Positions 8,232 through 16,717 of a stretch of 64,000 bases of DNA are shown here, piece after piece. The notes under the pieces are model-generated. The model saw nothing but the letters and a program-made list of their open reading frames with translations, was not told where the DNA came from and did no database searches. The translations under genes and the position numbers were made by a program. Positions within the stretch are counted from its first letter, which is position 1. The number at the start of each line of letters is the position of its first letter. This DNA is from Streptomyces sp. JHA26 (GTDB lineage Bacteria; Actinomycetota; Actinomycetes; Streptomycetales; Streptomycetaceae): contig NZ_BDJC01000014.1 of NCBI RefSeq assembly GCF_002005565.1, positions 62,001 to 126,000 on the forward strand, in the 5' to 3' direction.

Positions 8232-11200
8232 ATGACCGTGAGCATGTTCGAGCGGCCCGCCGACGAGGGGGCGGACCCTTTCGCCACGGCACGTCTGCGG
8301 CGCGGGGTGCTGGACGCCTGGGCGACGAGCCCCGCCCGGTTCCGTGAGGACGCCAACGCCGAGGAGGACCTCGTCCTCGGCGGCTACCGCGACCGGCTGG
8401 TCGTCGAGCTCGCCCAGAACGCCGCCGACGCCGCCGCCCGCGCGGGCGTGCCCGGCCGACTCCGGCTGACCCTGCGCGACGGCGTCCTCGTCGCCGCCAA
8501 CACCGGCGCCCCGCTGGACGCGACCGGCGCCGAGTCGCTGTCCACGCTGCGCGCCTCCGCCAAGCGCGAGGGCGGCGAGGCCGCGGTCGGCCGGTTCGGG
8601 GTCGGCTTCGCCGCCGTCCTCGCCGTCACCGACGAACCCGCCGTCGTCGGACGGCACGGCGGCGTGCGCTGGTCCCTGGCCGAGGCACGGGAACTGGCCG
8701 CCGACACCGCGCGGTACAGCCCCGGCCTCGGGGACGAGATCCGGCGGCGCGACGGGCACGTGCCGCTGCTGCGGCTGCCGTTCCCCGCCGAGGGCAGCGC
8801 CCCCGACCCGTACGACACGGCCGTCATCCTGCCGCTGCGGGACACCGCCGCCGCCGACCTCGCCGAACGGCTCCTGCACGCCGTCGACGACGCGCTGCTG
8901 CTCGCCCTGCCGGGCCTGGCGGAGGTGGTGATCGAGGCGGGCGACGAGGTGCGCACCCTCTCCCGCCGCACCGAGGACGCGCTGACCGTCGTGGAGGACT
9001 CCCGGGAGGGCGTCACCCGGTGGCGCACCGCCGCCGCGCACGGCCCCCTCACCCCCGACCTCCTCGCCGACCGGCCCGTGGAGGAACGCCTGCGCCCCCA
9101 CTGGTCCGTGACCTGGGCGGTGCCCGTCGACGCCGACGGCGCCCCCGTCCGCCCCCGCACCAGCCCCGTCGTGCACGCGCCGACGCCCAGCGACGAGCCC
9201 CTCGGCGTGCCCGCGCTGCTGATCGCGTCCTTCCCGCTGGACTCCACCCGCCGGCACACCGCGCCGGGACCGCTCACCGACTTCCTGACGGAACGGGCCG
9301 CCGACGCCTACGCCGGGCTGCTCGCCGACTGGCGGCCGGTCGGCGCCGGCCTCATCGACCTCGTGCCCGGTGCACTGGGCCGGGGCGAACTGGACGGCGC
9401 GCTGCGGCAGGCGATCCTCGACCGGCTGCCCCGGACGTCCTTCCTGCCGCCCGCCGCCCCCTCCGCGGGCCAGGACGCGGAGGACGACCTCCCGGAGTCC
9501 CTGCGGCCGCGCGACGCCGAGGTGGTGGAGGGCGCGGGCGCCGACACCGTGCGGGTGCTGGCCCAGGTGCTGCCGACGCTGCTGCCCGCCGGTCTCGAAC
9601 GCCGCTCCGAACTGCGCACGCTGGGCGTGGCCCGGGTGCCGCTGACCGACGCGATCGACCGGCTGGCGGGCCTGGAGAAGGCCCCCGCCTGGTGGCGCGG
9701 CCTCTACGACAGCCTCGCCGGCGTCGACCCCGACCGGCTGTCCGGCCTGCCCGTGCCCCTGGCCGACGGCCGTACGACCATCGGCCCCCGGCAGGTGCTG
9801 CTGCCCTCCCCGGACGCCGCCTCGATCGACCCCGAGGTCCTCACCCGCCTCGGTCTCAAGGTCGCCCACCCGGACGCCGCCCATCCGCTCCTGGAGAAGC
9901 TCGGCGCCCTCCCGGCCACCCCGCGCGCCGTGCTCACCACCCCGCAGGTGCGGGCCGCCGTCGCCGCATCCCTGGACGACGAGGGCGGCGTGAACTGGGA
10001 GGAGGACGCCCTCGACGCCGAGGAACTGGCCGACACGGTCCTCGGCCTGGTCCGCGACGCCGGGCTCGAACCCGGCGACGAGCCGTGGCTCGGCGCGCTC
10101 GCGCTGCCCGACGAGGACGGCGAACTCTCCCCGGCCGGTGAACTCGTCTTCCCCGGCGGCCCCTTCGCCCAGGTCATGCGCGAGGGCGAACTCGCCGCCG
10201 TGGACGCGGAGCTGGCCGGGAAGTGGGGGCCGGAACCGCTCGCCGCCTGCGGCGTCCTCGTCACCTTCGCCCTCGTCCGCGCCACCGACGTCGTCCTGGA
10301 CCCGGACGAACTGGAGCCCCGCGACGGCGACTACGCCGAACCCGACGACGCGGGCCTGCTGGACGCCGTGGACGTGTGGAGCGAGGACGTCCTGGACCGC
10401 TTCCCGGACAGTCCCGTCCCGCCGGTCGCCACCGAGATCGTCGCCGTGCGCGACCTGGACCTGGTGGACGACGACCAGTGGCCGCGCGCCCTCGCCCTGC
10501 TGTCGCGGCCGCCGCTGCGGGACGCCCTGGTCGAGCCGGTGCGCGTCCTGCTGCACGACGGCACCCACGAGGTCGTACGGCCGTACACCGCGTGGTGGCT
10601 GCGCGGGCACCCGGTGCTCGGCGGGCGGCGCCCGGCCGGTCTGCGCGCGGCCGGCAGCGACCCGCTGCTGCGGGGCCTGTACGACGAGGCGGACGCGACC
10701 GGCTTCGAGGACGAGCAGGTGCTGCGGGCGCTGGGCGTACGCACCTCGGTCGCCGCGCTGCTCGCCGAGCCCGGCGGCGCGGCCGAGCTGCTGGACCGCC
10801 TCGCCGACCCCGACCGCCCGGTCACGGCCTCCCAGCTGCACGCCCTGTACGGGGCGCTGGCCGAGCTGGACCCGGACCAGGTCACCCTGCCGGACGACCT
10901 GCGGGCCGTCCGCGACGGCCGCGTCGAGGTGGTGGACGCCTCCGACGCCGTCGTCGTCGACTCGCCCGACCTGCTGCCCTTCACGTCGGGCGTCCCGCTG
11001 CTGCCGGTACGGCCGGCGCTCGCCGCCGAGCTGGCGGAGCTGTTCCAGGTGCGGCGGCTGAGCGAGTCCGTCACCGGCGAGGTGCACTCCGAGGGCACCG
11101 GGCACGACGTGCCGGAGCCGGTGCGGGTGCTGCTCGGCGCGGGGACCCCGGCGTCGTACGTGGAGCACGAGGAGCTCGTGGTCGACGGCGTGGAGATCGA

Positions 11201-11366
11201 CTGGCGGCTCACGCCCGACGGCGTGCTGCACGCCGCGACCCTGGAGGGCGTCGCCGCGGGCCTCGCCTGGGCGGCGGGGCAGTGGCCGCGGCGGTTCGAG
11301 GTGGCGGCCCTCCTGGAGGACCCGACCCGCACGGAGGAACTGGCCCGGGACCGCTGGTTCGACTGA
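8232..11366 (+). CDS. Large sacsin-like GHKL ATPase domain protein
   Basis: 1044 residues from ATG at 8232; a second ATG follows at residue 4. The N-terminal ~200 residues hold a GHKL ATPase fold: VVELAQNAADAA at about residues 56-67, a glycine-turn VAANTGAPLD and GRFGVGFAAVLAV. This matches the sacsin N-terminal/Hsp90-like ATP-binding domain. The remaining ~800 residues are acidic, leucine-rich and without motifs I recognise. Homologues are often labelled 'molecular chaperone Hsp90'. It follows the WhiJ-like triad by 159 nt, in the same direction. Confidence 0.82.
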   Translation: MTVSMFERPADEGADPFATARLRRGVLDAWATSPARFREDANAEEDLVLGGYRDRLVVELAQNAADAAARAGVPGRLRLTLRDGVLVAANTGAPLDATGAESLSTLRASAKREGGEAAVGRFGVGFAAVLAVTDEPAVVGRHGGVRWSLAEARELAADTARYSPGLGDEIRRRDGHVPLLRLPFPAEGSAPDPYDTAVILPLRDTAAADLAERLLHAVDDALLLALPGLAEVVIEAGDEVRTLSRRTEDALTVVEDSREGVTRWRTAAAHGPLTPDLLADRPVEERLRPHWSVTWAVPVDADGAPVRPRTSPVVHAPTPSDEPLGVPALLIASFPLDSTRRHTAPGPLTDFLTERAADAYAGLLADWRPVGAGLIDLVPGALGRGELDGALRQAILDRLPRTSFLPPAAPSAGQDAEDDLPESLRPRDAEVVEGAGADTVRVLAQVLPTLLPAGLERRSELRTLGVARVPLTDAIDRLAGLEKAPAWWRGLYDSLAGVDPDRLSGLPVPLADGRTTIGPRQVLLPSPDAASIDPEVLTRLGLKVAHPDAAHPLLEKLGALPATPRAVLTTPQVRAAVAASLDDEGGVNWEEDALDAEELADTVLGLVRDAGLEPGDEPWLGALALPDEDGELSPAGELVFPGGPFAQVMREGELAAVDAELAGKWGPEPLAACGVLVTFALVRATDVVLDPDELEPRDGDYAEPDDAGLLDAVDVWSEDVLDRFPDSPVPPVATEIVAVRDLDLVDDDQWPRALALLSRPPLRDALVEPVRVLLHDGTHEVVRPYTAWWLRGHPVLGGRRPAGLRAAGSDPLLRGLYDEADATGFEDEQVLRALGVRTSVAALLAEPGGAAELLDRLADPDRPVTASQLHALYGALAELDPDQVTLPDDLRAVRDGRVEVVDASDAVVVDSPDLLPFTSGVPLLPVRPALAAELAELFQVRRLSESVTGEVHSEGTGHDVPEPVRVLLGAGTPASYVEHEELVVDGVEIDWRLTPDGVLHAATLEGVAAGLAWAAGQWPRRFEVAALLEDPTRTEELARDRWFD

Positions 11367-11380
11367 GGGGTCCTCGGTCC

Positions 11381-11431
11381 GTGGACCACCGCTTCCCGGC
11401 GCGCGCGTCACGCCGGGAAGCGGTGGTCCAC
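11381..11431. terminator. Bidirectional terminator: 21-bp perfect inverted repeat
   Basis: Arms 11381-11401 and 11411-11431 are exact reverse complements around a 9-nt loop. The right arm encodes the last seven residues (VDHRFPA) of the P-type ATPase, whose stop codon (11408-11410) lies in the loop. It sits between two convergent genes and can serve both. Confidence 0.85.
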
Positions 11432-13810
11432 CCACCTCCACAGCAGTTCCAGGGAGGCCGCCGCCGCCACCGCCACCCCGACGGCGGTCCACGGCATGGT
11501 GGTCCCCACCAGCTTCAGCGCGAAGAAGTCCTGCAGCCACGGCACCGCCAGCACCACCGCGAAGGCCAGCCCCATCGCCGCGACCAGCAGCACCCGCCAC
11601 CAGGTGTAGGGCCGGGCGACGATCGCCAGCACCCACATCGAGATCAGGAACAGCGTCAGCGTCGCCGTGCTGGTCTCCGCGTCCAGCGCCCCCGGCCCGC
11701 TGTAGTGGTGGCGGGCCAGCAGGTACGTCGCGAAGGTGGCCGCCCCGGCCACCGCCCCGCCGGGGACGGCGTACCGCATCACCCGCCGCACGAAGTGCCG
11801 CCCGGCCCGTTCCCTGTTGGGGGCGAGGGCCAGGAAGAAGGCCGGGACGCCGATGGTGAGGGTGGACAGCAGGGTCAGGTGGCGGGGCAGGAAGGGGTAC
11901 TCGACGCGCGAGCACACCACCAGCACCGCCAGCAGCACCGAGTACACCGTCTTCACCAGGAACAGGGTCGCGACCCGGGTGATGTTGCCGATGACCCGGC
12001 GGCCCTCGGCCACCACCGACGGCAGGGTGGCGAAGCTGTTGTCCAGCAGCACGATCTGCGCGACCGCCCGGGTGGCCTCCGAGCCCGAGCCCATCGCCAC
12101 GCCGATGTCGGCGTCCTTCAGCGCCAGGACGTCGTTCACCCCGTCGCCGGTCATCGCGACCGTGTGCCCGCGGGACCGGAGGGCGCCGACCATGTCCCGC
12201 TTCTGCTGCGGGGTGACCCGCCCGAACACCGTGCCCGCGTCGAGTTCGGCGGCCATGCCCTCCCGCTCGGCGGGCAGCCGGCGCGCGTCGACGGCATCAC
12301 CGGACAGCCCGAGCTTGGCGGCGACCGCGCCGACGGAGACCGCGTTGTCCCCGGAGACGACCTTGGCCCGCACGTCCTGCTCGGCGAAGTAGCGCAGGGT
12401 GTCGGCGGCGTCCGGCCGCAGCCGCTGTTCCAGCACGACCAGCGCGGTCGGCACGGCGCCCTCGGCCGGCTCGGCGTCGTCGAGGTCCCGGGTGGCGCGG
12501 GCGAGCAGCAGCACCCGCAGGCCCTGCTCGTTGAGCCGCCCGGTCTCGGCGAGGGCGGGGTCGCCCTCGGCCAGCAGCACGTCGGGCGCCCCCAGCAGCC
12601 AGGTGCCGGAGGTGCCGTCGTCCTCGTCGAAGGTGGCGCCGGCGTACTTGCGGGCGGATGAGAACGGCAGCGACTCGGTGCAGCGCCACTCCTCGGCGAC
12701 CTCGGCGACCGGGTAGGCGTCGATGATCGCCTGGAGGGAGGCGTTCGGGCGCGGGTCGGACTCGCCGAGGGCGCCGAGCACCGCGCGGACGTACCCCTCG
12801 TCGGCGTCGCCGAGGAGGTGCAGTCCGGTGACGTCCATGCCGCCCTCGGTGAGGGTGCCGGTCTTGTCCAGGCAGACGGTGTCGACGCGGGCGAGGCCCT
12901 CGATGGCGGGCAGCTCCTGGACGAGGCACTGCTTGCGGCCCAGGCGGATCACGCCGATCGCGAAGGCGACCGAGGTGAGCAGGACCAGGCCCTCGGGGAC
13001 CATGGGCACGATGCCGCCGACGGTGCGCGCGACGGAGTCCTTGAAGGCGTCGTCCTCGGTGAGCAGCTGGCTGACGATCAGGCCGATCGCGGTCGGGACC
13101 ATCATCCACGTGATGTACTTCAGGATCGTGGAGATGCCGGAGCGCAGCTCGGACCGGACGAGGGTGAAGCGGGACGCCTCCTCGGCGAGCTGGGCGGCGT
13201 AGGCCTCGCGCCCCACCGCGGTCGCCCGGAACGCGCCGCCGCCGGCGACCACGAAGCTGCCGGACAGGACCCGGTCCCCGGGCCGTTTGACGACCGGGTC
13301 GGCCTCGCCGGTCAGCAGCGACTCGTCGATCTCCAGTCCGTCGGCCTCGACGCACACCCCGTCGACCACGGCCTTGTCGCCGGGGCCGATCTCGATGACG
13401 TCGTCCAGCACGATCCGCGAGGTGCTGATCTCGACGCTCCGGCCGTCCCGGCGCACGGCCGGTCTGACCTCGCCGATCAGGGCCAGGGAGTCGAGGGTCT
13501 TCTTCGCCCGCCACTCCTGGAGGATGCCGATGCCGGTGTTGGCGAGGATGACGAAGCCGAACAGGCTGTCCTGGATCGGCGCCACGCTCAGCATGATCAC
13601 CCACAGCACGCCGATGATCGCGTTGAAGCGGGTGAAGACGTTGGCGCGGACGATCTCGCCGAGCGAACGGCTGCTGCGCACCGGTACGTCGTTGACCTGT
13701 CCGCGCGCGACCCGTTCGGCGACCTCCTGGGCGGTCAGCCCCGTCTCCGGCGGGGACGGGGGGACGGGATGCGCTGGATCGAGTGCGGCGTCCGCGTCGA
13801 TGTGCGTCAT
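11408..13810 (-). CDS. CtpE-like cation-transporting P-type ATPase
   Basis: 800 residues. All P-type landmarks are present: an LLTGEADPV actuator loop, a membrane segment with MVPEGL, the phosphorylation motif DKTGT with Asp near residue 313, and MTGDGVND near 552-559, followed by C-terminal membrane helices. There is no heavy-metal-binding domain or CPC motif. The overall pattern fits the actinobacterial CtpE family, reported in mycobacteria as a calcium importer, so Ca2+ is the best guess. Single gene, ending in a shared terminator. Confidence 0.9.
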   Translation of the reverse strand: MTHIDADAALDPAHPVPPSPPETGLTAQEVAERVARGQVNDVPVRSSRSLGEIVRANVFTRFNAIIGVLWVIMLSVAPIQDSLFGFVILANTGIGILQEWRAKKTLDSLALIGEVRPAVRRDGRSVEISTSRIVLDDVIEIGPGDKAVVDGVCVEADGLEIDESLLTGEADPVVKRPGDRVLSGSFVVAGGGAFRATAVGREAYAAQLAEEASRFTLVRSELRSGISTILKYITWMMVPTAIGLIVSQLLTEDDAFKDSVARTVGGIVPMVPEGLVLLTSVAFAIGVIRLGRKQCLVQELPAIEGLARVDTVCLDKTGTLTEGGMDVTGLHLLGDADEGYVRAVLGALGESDPRPNASLQAIIDAYPVAEVAEEWRCTESLPFSSARKYAGATFDEDDGTSGTWLLGAPDVLLAEGDPALAETGRLNEQGLRVLLLARATRDLDDAEPAEGAVPTALVVLEQRLRPDAADTLRYFAEQDVRAKVVSGDNAVSVGAVAAKLGLSGDAVDARRLPAEREGMAAELDAGTVFGRVTPQQKRDMVGALRSRGHTVAMTGDGVNDVLALKDADIGVAMGSGSEATRAVAQIVLLDNSFATLPSVVAEGRRVIGNITRVATLFLVKTVYSVLLAVLVVCSRVEYPFLPRHLTLLSTLTIGVPAFFLALAPNRERAGRHFVRRVMRYAVPGGAVAGAATFATYLLARHHYSGPGALDAETSTATLTLFLISMWVLAIVARPYTWWRVLLVAAMGLAFAVVLAVPWLQDFFALKLVGTTMPWTAVGVAVAAAASLELLWRWVDHRFPA

Positions 13811-13890
13811 GCATTCGACGGTACGTGCGGTTCTGGGGCTTCACCCCCCGGATGCCCGGAAGATCCGACCTGGGTACGAGGGGGTGCGGG

Positions 13891-13950
13891 TGCCGTGTGG
13901 CGCCCCGGTACCACGCGGTGCGCCGCGTGCCGCCCCGGTACTACGCGGTG
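13891..13950. repeat. Imperfect 30-bp tandem duplication at the 3' end of the DUF2530 gene
   Basis: 13901-13920 and 13931-13950 match at 19 of 20 positions, in a period of 30. The right copy contains the stop of the minus-strand gene (TAG, 13941-13943); in the left copy the same position reads TGG. The left copy lies entirely past the gene end. Confidence 0.75.
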
Positions 13951-14228
13951 GGGTGGGCCTGCGGGGCCGCGTCGTCCTGCCGGGCCGCGGCGTCCCGCTT
14001 GATCGCGGCGTCGCGCCTGCGGACGTACCAGATGCCGATCAGGCCGAGTCCGCCGCCGGCCAGGCAGGTCCACACCCACCAGGTGTGCCCGTGGTCGTCG
14101 AACCAGCCGTAGAAGGGCAGCTGGGCCAGGAAGAGGACGAACCAGAGGATGGTGCCGCCGGTGATGGTCGCGACCACGGGGCCCTCCAGGGGCTCCGGCG
14201 CCTCATGTACAGGTGTCCACTTCGCCAT
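13941..14228 (-). CDS. DUF2530 membrane protein
   Basis: 95 residues from ATG at 14228. Two hydrophobic segments (about 20-40 and 50-67) are joined by a short loop with GWFDDHGHTWWVW, the most conserved part of DUF2530; a charged Arg/Asp tail follows. Function is unknown. It is divergent from the purine permease gene with a 202-nt shared upstream region. Confidence 0.85.
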   Translation of the reverse strand: MAKWTPVHEAPEPLEGPVVATITGGTILWFVLFLAQLPFYGWFDDHGHTWWVWTCLAGGGLGLIGIWYVRRRDAAIKRDAAARQDDAAPQAHPTA

Positions 14229-14356
14229 GCGTACAGCTTACGAGGACGGCGCGGGCACCCTCCCGGCCCTCCGCCTCGTCCTCCCCCGGCACGCCGCCGC
14301 ACGGTTCTACGCGCGGAGATAGCGATCCGCGGCTCATACGTTCATACTGAACCCGT

Positions 14357-14418
14357 TTGTCTCTGACCGCTTTCATTCGTAGGAAACACCGACAAGGCCG
14401 TGGGGGAACCTGTCGGTG
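14357..14418 (+). promoter_or_regulatory. Probable promoter and inverted repeat before the purine permease gene
   Basis: TTGTCT (14357-14362), a 17-nt spacer and TAGGAA (14380-14385) form a plausible housekeeping promoter. Just after it, CACCGACA (14387-14394) and TGTCGGTG (14411-14418) are inverted with a 16-nt loop, placing a stem between the transcription start and the start codon. It could be an operator or an RNA stem. It does not look like a purine riboswitch. Confidence 0.4.
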
Positions 14419-14430
14419 ATGAGGTCTCTC

Positions 14431-15888
14431 ATGTCCGCCTCGGCCACCGCCAAGGTCCCCCCGTCCCCCGAATCGCCGGAAGACCGGCGACCCCCGCAGA
14501 ACGCCGTCGACCGCTACTTCAAGATCTCCGAGCGCGGCAGCACGCTGGGCCGCGAGGTCCGGGGCGGTCTCGCCACCTTCTTCGCGATGGCCTACATCGT
14601 CGTGCTGAACCCGATCATCCTGGGCAGCGCGAAGGACATGTACGGCCACCAGCTCGACAACGGTCAGCTGGTCACCGCGACCGCGCTGACGGCGGCGTTC
14701 ACCACGCTCCTCATGGGCGTGATCGGCAACGTCCCGATCGCGCTCGCGGCCGGTCTCGGCGTGAACTCCGTCGTCGCCCTCCAGCTCGCCCCGCGGATGT
14801 CCTGGCCGGACGCCATGGGCATGGTGGTGCTGGCCGGCTTCGTGGTCATGCTGCTGGTCGCCACCGGTCTGCGCGAGCGCGTGATGAACGCCGTGCCCTT
14901 CGGGCTGCGCAAGGCCATCGCCATCGGCATCGGTCTGTTCATCATGCTCATCGGCCTCGTCGACTCCGGGTTCGTCACCCGGATGCCGGACGCCGCCCAG
15001 ACCACCGTCCCGCTCCAGCTGGGCACGGGCGGTCACCTGCTCGGCTGGCCCGTCCTGGTCTTCGTCCTCGGCGTGCTGCTCACGCTGGCGCTGATCGTCC
15101 GCAGGACCCCCGGCGCCATCCTGATCTCCATCGTCGTGATGACCGTCATCGCGATGGTCATCAACGCCGTCGCCGACGTCCCGTCCTGGGGCCTGACCAC
15201 CCCGGAGTGGCCCGGCAACCCGGTCTCCACGCCCGACTTCGGCCTGGTCGGCCAGGTCAGCCTGTTCGGCGGGTTCGGGAAGGTCGGCGTCCTGACCGGC
15301 GTCCTCTTCGTCTTCACCGTCCTGCTGTCCTGCTTCTTCGACGCGATGGGCACGATCATGGCCGTCAGCGACGAGGCCAGGCTGACCGACGCGAAGGGCC
15401 AGATGCCGGGCATCAACAAGGTCCTGTTCGTGGACGGCGTCGCGGTCGCCGCGGGCGGTGCCGCCTCCTCCTCGGCCACGACCTGCTTCGTGGAGTCCAC
15501 GGCGGGCGTCGGCGAGGGCGCCCGGACCGGCTTCGCCAACATCGTCAGCGGCGCGCTGTTCGCCGTGGCCCTCTTCCTCACGCCGATCGCCACGATGGTC
15601 CCGTCGCAGGCGGCCACCCCGGCACTGGTCGCGGTCGGCTTCCTGATCCTGGCCGGTTCGATCACGGAGATCGACTGGTCCGACTTCACGGTCGCCGTCC
15701 CGGCCTTCGTGACGATGCTGATGATGCCGTTCACCTACTCGATCACCAACGGCATCGGCATGGGCTTCGTCACCTTCGCGGTGCTGCGCCTGGCCACCGG
15801 CCGGGGCCGGGAGGTCCCGGTCGCGATGTACGTGGTGTCGGCGGTCTTCGCCTTCTACTACCTGATGCCGGCCCTGGGCCTGACCTGA
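14431..15888 (+). CDS. NCS2 family purine (guanine/hypoxanthine/adenine) permease
   Basis: 485 residues from ATG at 14431, with GATGAGG upstream; GTG 14416 and ATG 14419 are alternatives. Family signatures include GLATFFAMAYIVVLNP in the first helix, AAGLGVNSV, and SSSATTCFVESTAGVGEGARTG, the AzgA-type substrate-binding region. Twelve or more membrane helices. It imports purine bases with protons across the cytoplasmic membrane. Single gene followed by a strong terminator. Confidence 0.92.
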   Translation: MSASATAKVPPSPESPEDRRPPQNAVDRYFKISERGSTLGREVRGGLATFFAMAYIVVLNPIILGSAKDMYGHQLDNGQLVTATALTAAFTTLLMGVIGNVPIALAAGLGVNSVVALQLAPRMSWPDAMGMVVLAGFVVMLLVATGLRERVMNAVPFGLRKAIAIGIGLFIMLIGLVDSGFVTRMPDAAQTTVPLQLGTGGHLLGWPVLVFVLGVLLTLALIVRRTPGAILISIVVMTVIAMVINAVADVPSWGLTTPEWPGNPVSTPDFGLVGQVSLFGGFGKVGVLTGVLFVFTVLLSCFFDAMGTIMAVSDEARLTDAKGQMPGINKVLFVDGVAVAAGGAASSSATTCFVESTAGVGEGARTGFANIVSGALFAVALFLTPIATMVPSQAATPALVAVGFLILAGSITEIDWSDFTVAVPAFVTMLMMPFTYSITNGIGMGFVTFAVLRLATGRGREVPVAMYVVSAVFAFYYLMPALGLT

Positions 15889-15896
15889 CCCGTCCG

Positions 15897-15942
15897 ACGG
15901 AGCGGTTCCACGGGGTCACGGCACCCCGTGGAACCGCTCCGT
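15897..15942. terminator. Bidirectional terminator: 20-bp perfect inverted repeat
   Basis: Arms 15897-15916 and 15923-15942 are exact reverse complements with a 6-nt loop. The right arm encodes the C-terminal residues of the ribbon-helix-helix protein (ERFHGVP), and its stop (15916-15918) sits at the loop edge. It serves the convergent permease and RHH genes. Confidence 0.85.
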
Positions 15943-16098
15943 CTCCTCGACGGCGGACTGGAACCGCTCGTCGAAGTCATTGCGCATGAGCGTCCGGACG
16001 ACATAGTCCTGGACGCTCATTCCCCTTTTGGCCGCATGGTCCCGGAGCCGTTCGAGCAGCTCCCCGTCCATCCGCAGGCTGAGCACGCTGGTCCCCAT
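15916..16098 (-). CDS. Ribbon-helix-helix DNA-binding protein
   Basis: 60 residues from ATG at 16098; GTG at 16113 would add five residues. It opens with a beta strand, TSVLSLRMDGELLERLRDHA, followed by AAKRGMSVQDYVVRTLM, the RHH (CopG/Arc-like) strand-helix-helix layout. Probably a dimeric DNA-binding protein; no toxin partner is adjacent. A 16-bp palindrome lies 53 bp upstream and could be its operator or that of the divergent MarR protein. Confidence 0.8.
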   Translation of the reverse strand: MGTSVLSLRMDGELLERLRDHAAKRGMSVQDYVVRTLMRNDFDERFQSAVEETERFHGVP

Positions 16099-16150
16099 GC
16101 GCACGAGGGTCACCCCCCGGCCGGGCGATGCTCCGGTTTCCGGAAATAGC

Positions 16151-16166
16151 TCACTCGTACGAGTGA
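16151..16166. promoter_or_regulatory. 16-bp perfect palindrome (candidate operator)
   Basis: TCACTCGTACGAGTGA reads the same on both strands. It lies in the 154-bp gap between the divergent RHH and MarR genes, the expected place for an operator of either protein. Confidence 0.55.
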
Positions 16167-16214
16167 AGATCGGGTTTCAGTGGCGGGAGTCACGGGCAGT
16201 CGGCAGGATGCGCA

Positions 16215-16245
16215 TTGGTATTTCGCGAACCTAATGAGTTACGCT
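16215..16245 (+). promoter_or_regulatory. Possible marR promoter producing a leaderless mRNA
   Basis: TTGGTA (16215-16220) and TACGCT (16240-16245) are separated by 19 nt. A start about 7 nt downstream falls on the MarR ATG at 16253. The only purine tract (AAGGA) is two bases from the ATG, too close to act as a Shine-Dalgarno. Confidence 0.4.
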
Positions 16246-16252
16246 AAGGACC

Positions 16253-16690
16253 ATGTCGGACCTCAAGCATGGCGACGATGCCGCCGCCGTGAACTCCCTG
16301 CGCTCCGCCGTGATGCGGCTGTCCCGTCGGCTCAAGCACCAGCGGGTCGACGAGTCGCTCAGCCCGACCGAGATGTCGGTGCTCGGCACCCTGTCCAACT
16401 GCGGCAGCGCGACCCCGGGCGAACTCGCCCGCAAGGAGCACGTCCAGCCGCCCTCGATGACCCGCATCGTGGCGCTCCTGGAGGCCAAGGGACTGGTCCG
16501 GCTGGAGCCGCACCCCGAGGACCGGCGCCAGAAGGTCGTGACGCACACCGAGCAGGCCGTGGTGATGCTCGAGGAGAGCCGCCGCAAGCGGAACGCGTTC
16601 CTGGCCGCACTGGTCGAGGGGCTCGACGAGGACGAGTGGGCGAAGCTGCGGGCAGCGGCCCCCGTACTGGAGAAGCTCGCACACCTGTAG
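16253..16690 (+). CDS. MarR family transcriptional regulator
   Basis: 145 residues. It carries a typical MarR winged helix: LSPTEMSVLGTLSNCG, PGELARKEHVQPPSMTRIV, then the wing LEPHPEDRRQKVVTHT. It is followed after 27 nt by an MFS permease gene; MarR-permease pairs usually control export of a toxic small molecule that is also the ligand. Likely autoregulatory, with operator candidates at 16151-16166 and in the AT-rich stretch just upstream of its start. Confidence 0.92.
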   Translation: MSDLKHGDDAAAVNSLRSAVMRLSRRLKHQRVDESLSPTEMSVLGTLSNCGSATPGELARKEHVQPPSMTRIVALLEAKGLVRLEPHPEDRRQKVVTHTEQAVVMLEESRRKRNAFLAALVEGLDEDEWAKLRAAAPVLEKLAHL

Positions 16691-16717
16691 GCAGCATTCG
16701 CGAGGAGGCGAACCCTT

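Noticed and set aside
7626..11915. 1429-codon ORF antisense to the sacsin-like gene
   Set aside because: Long stop-free shadow frame typical of high-GC genes; Gly/Arg/Val-rich without domains, while the plus-strand gene has clear motifs.
14387..14418. Purine riboswitch before the purine permease
   Set aside because: The stem lacks the conserved three-way-junction core, and the leader is too short.
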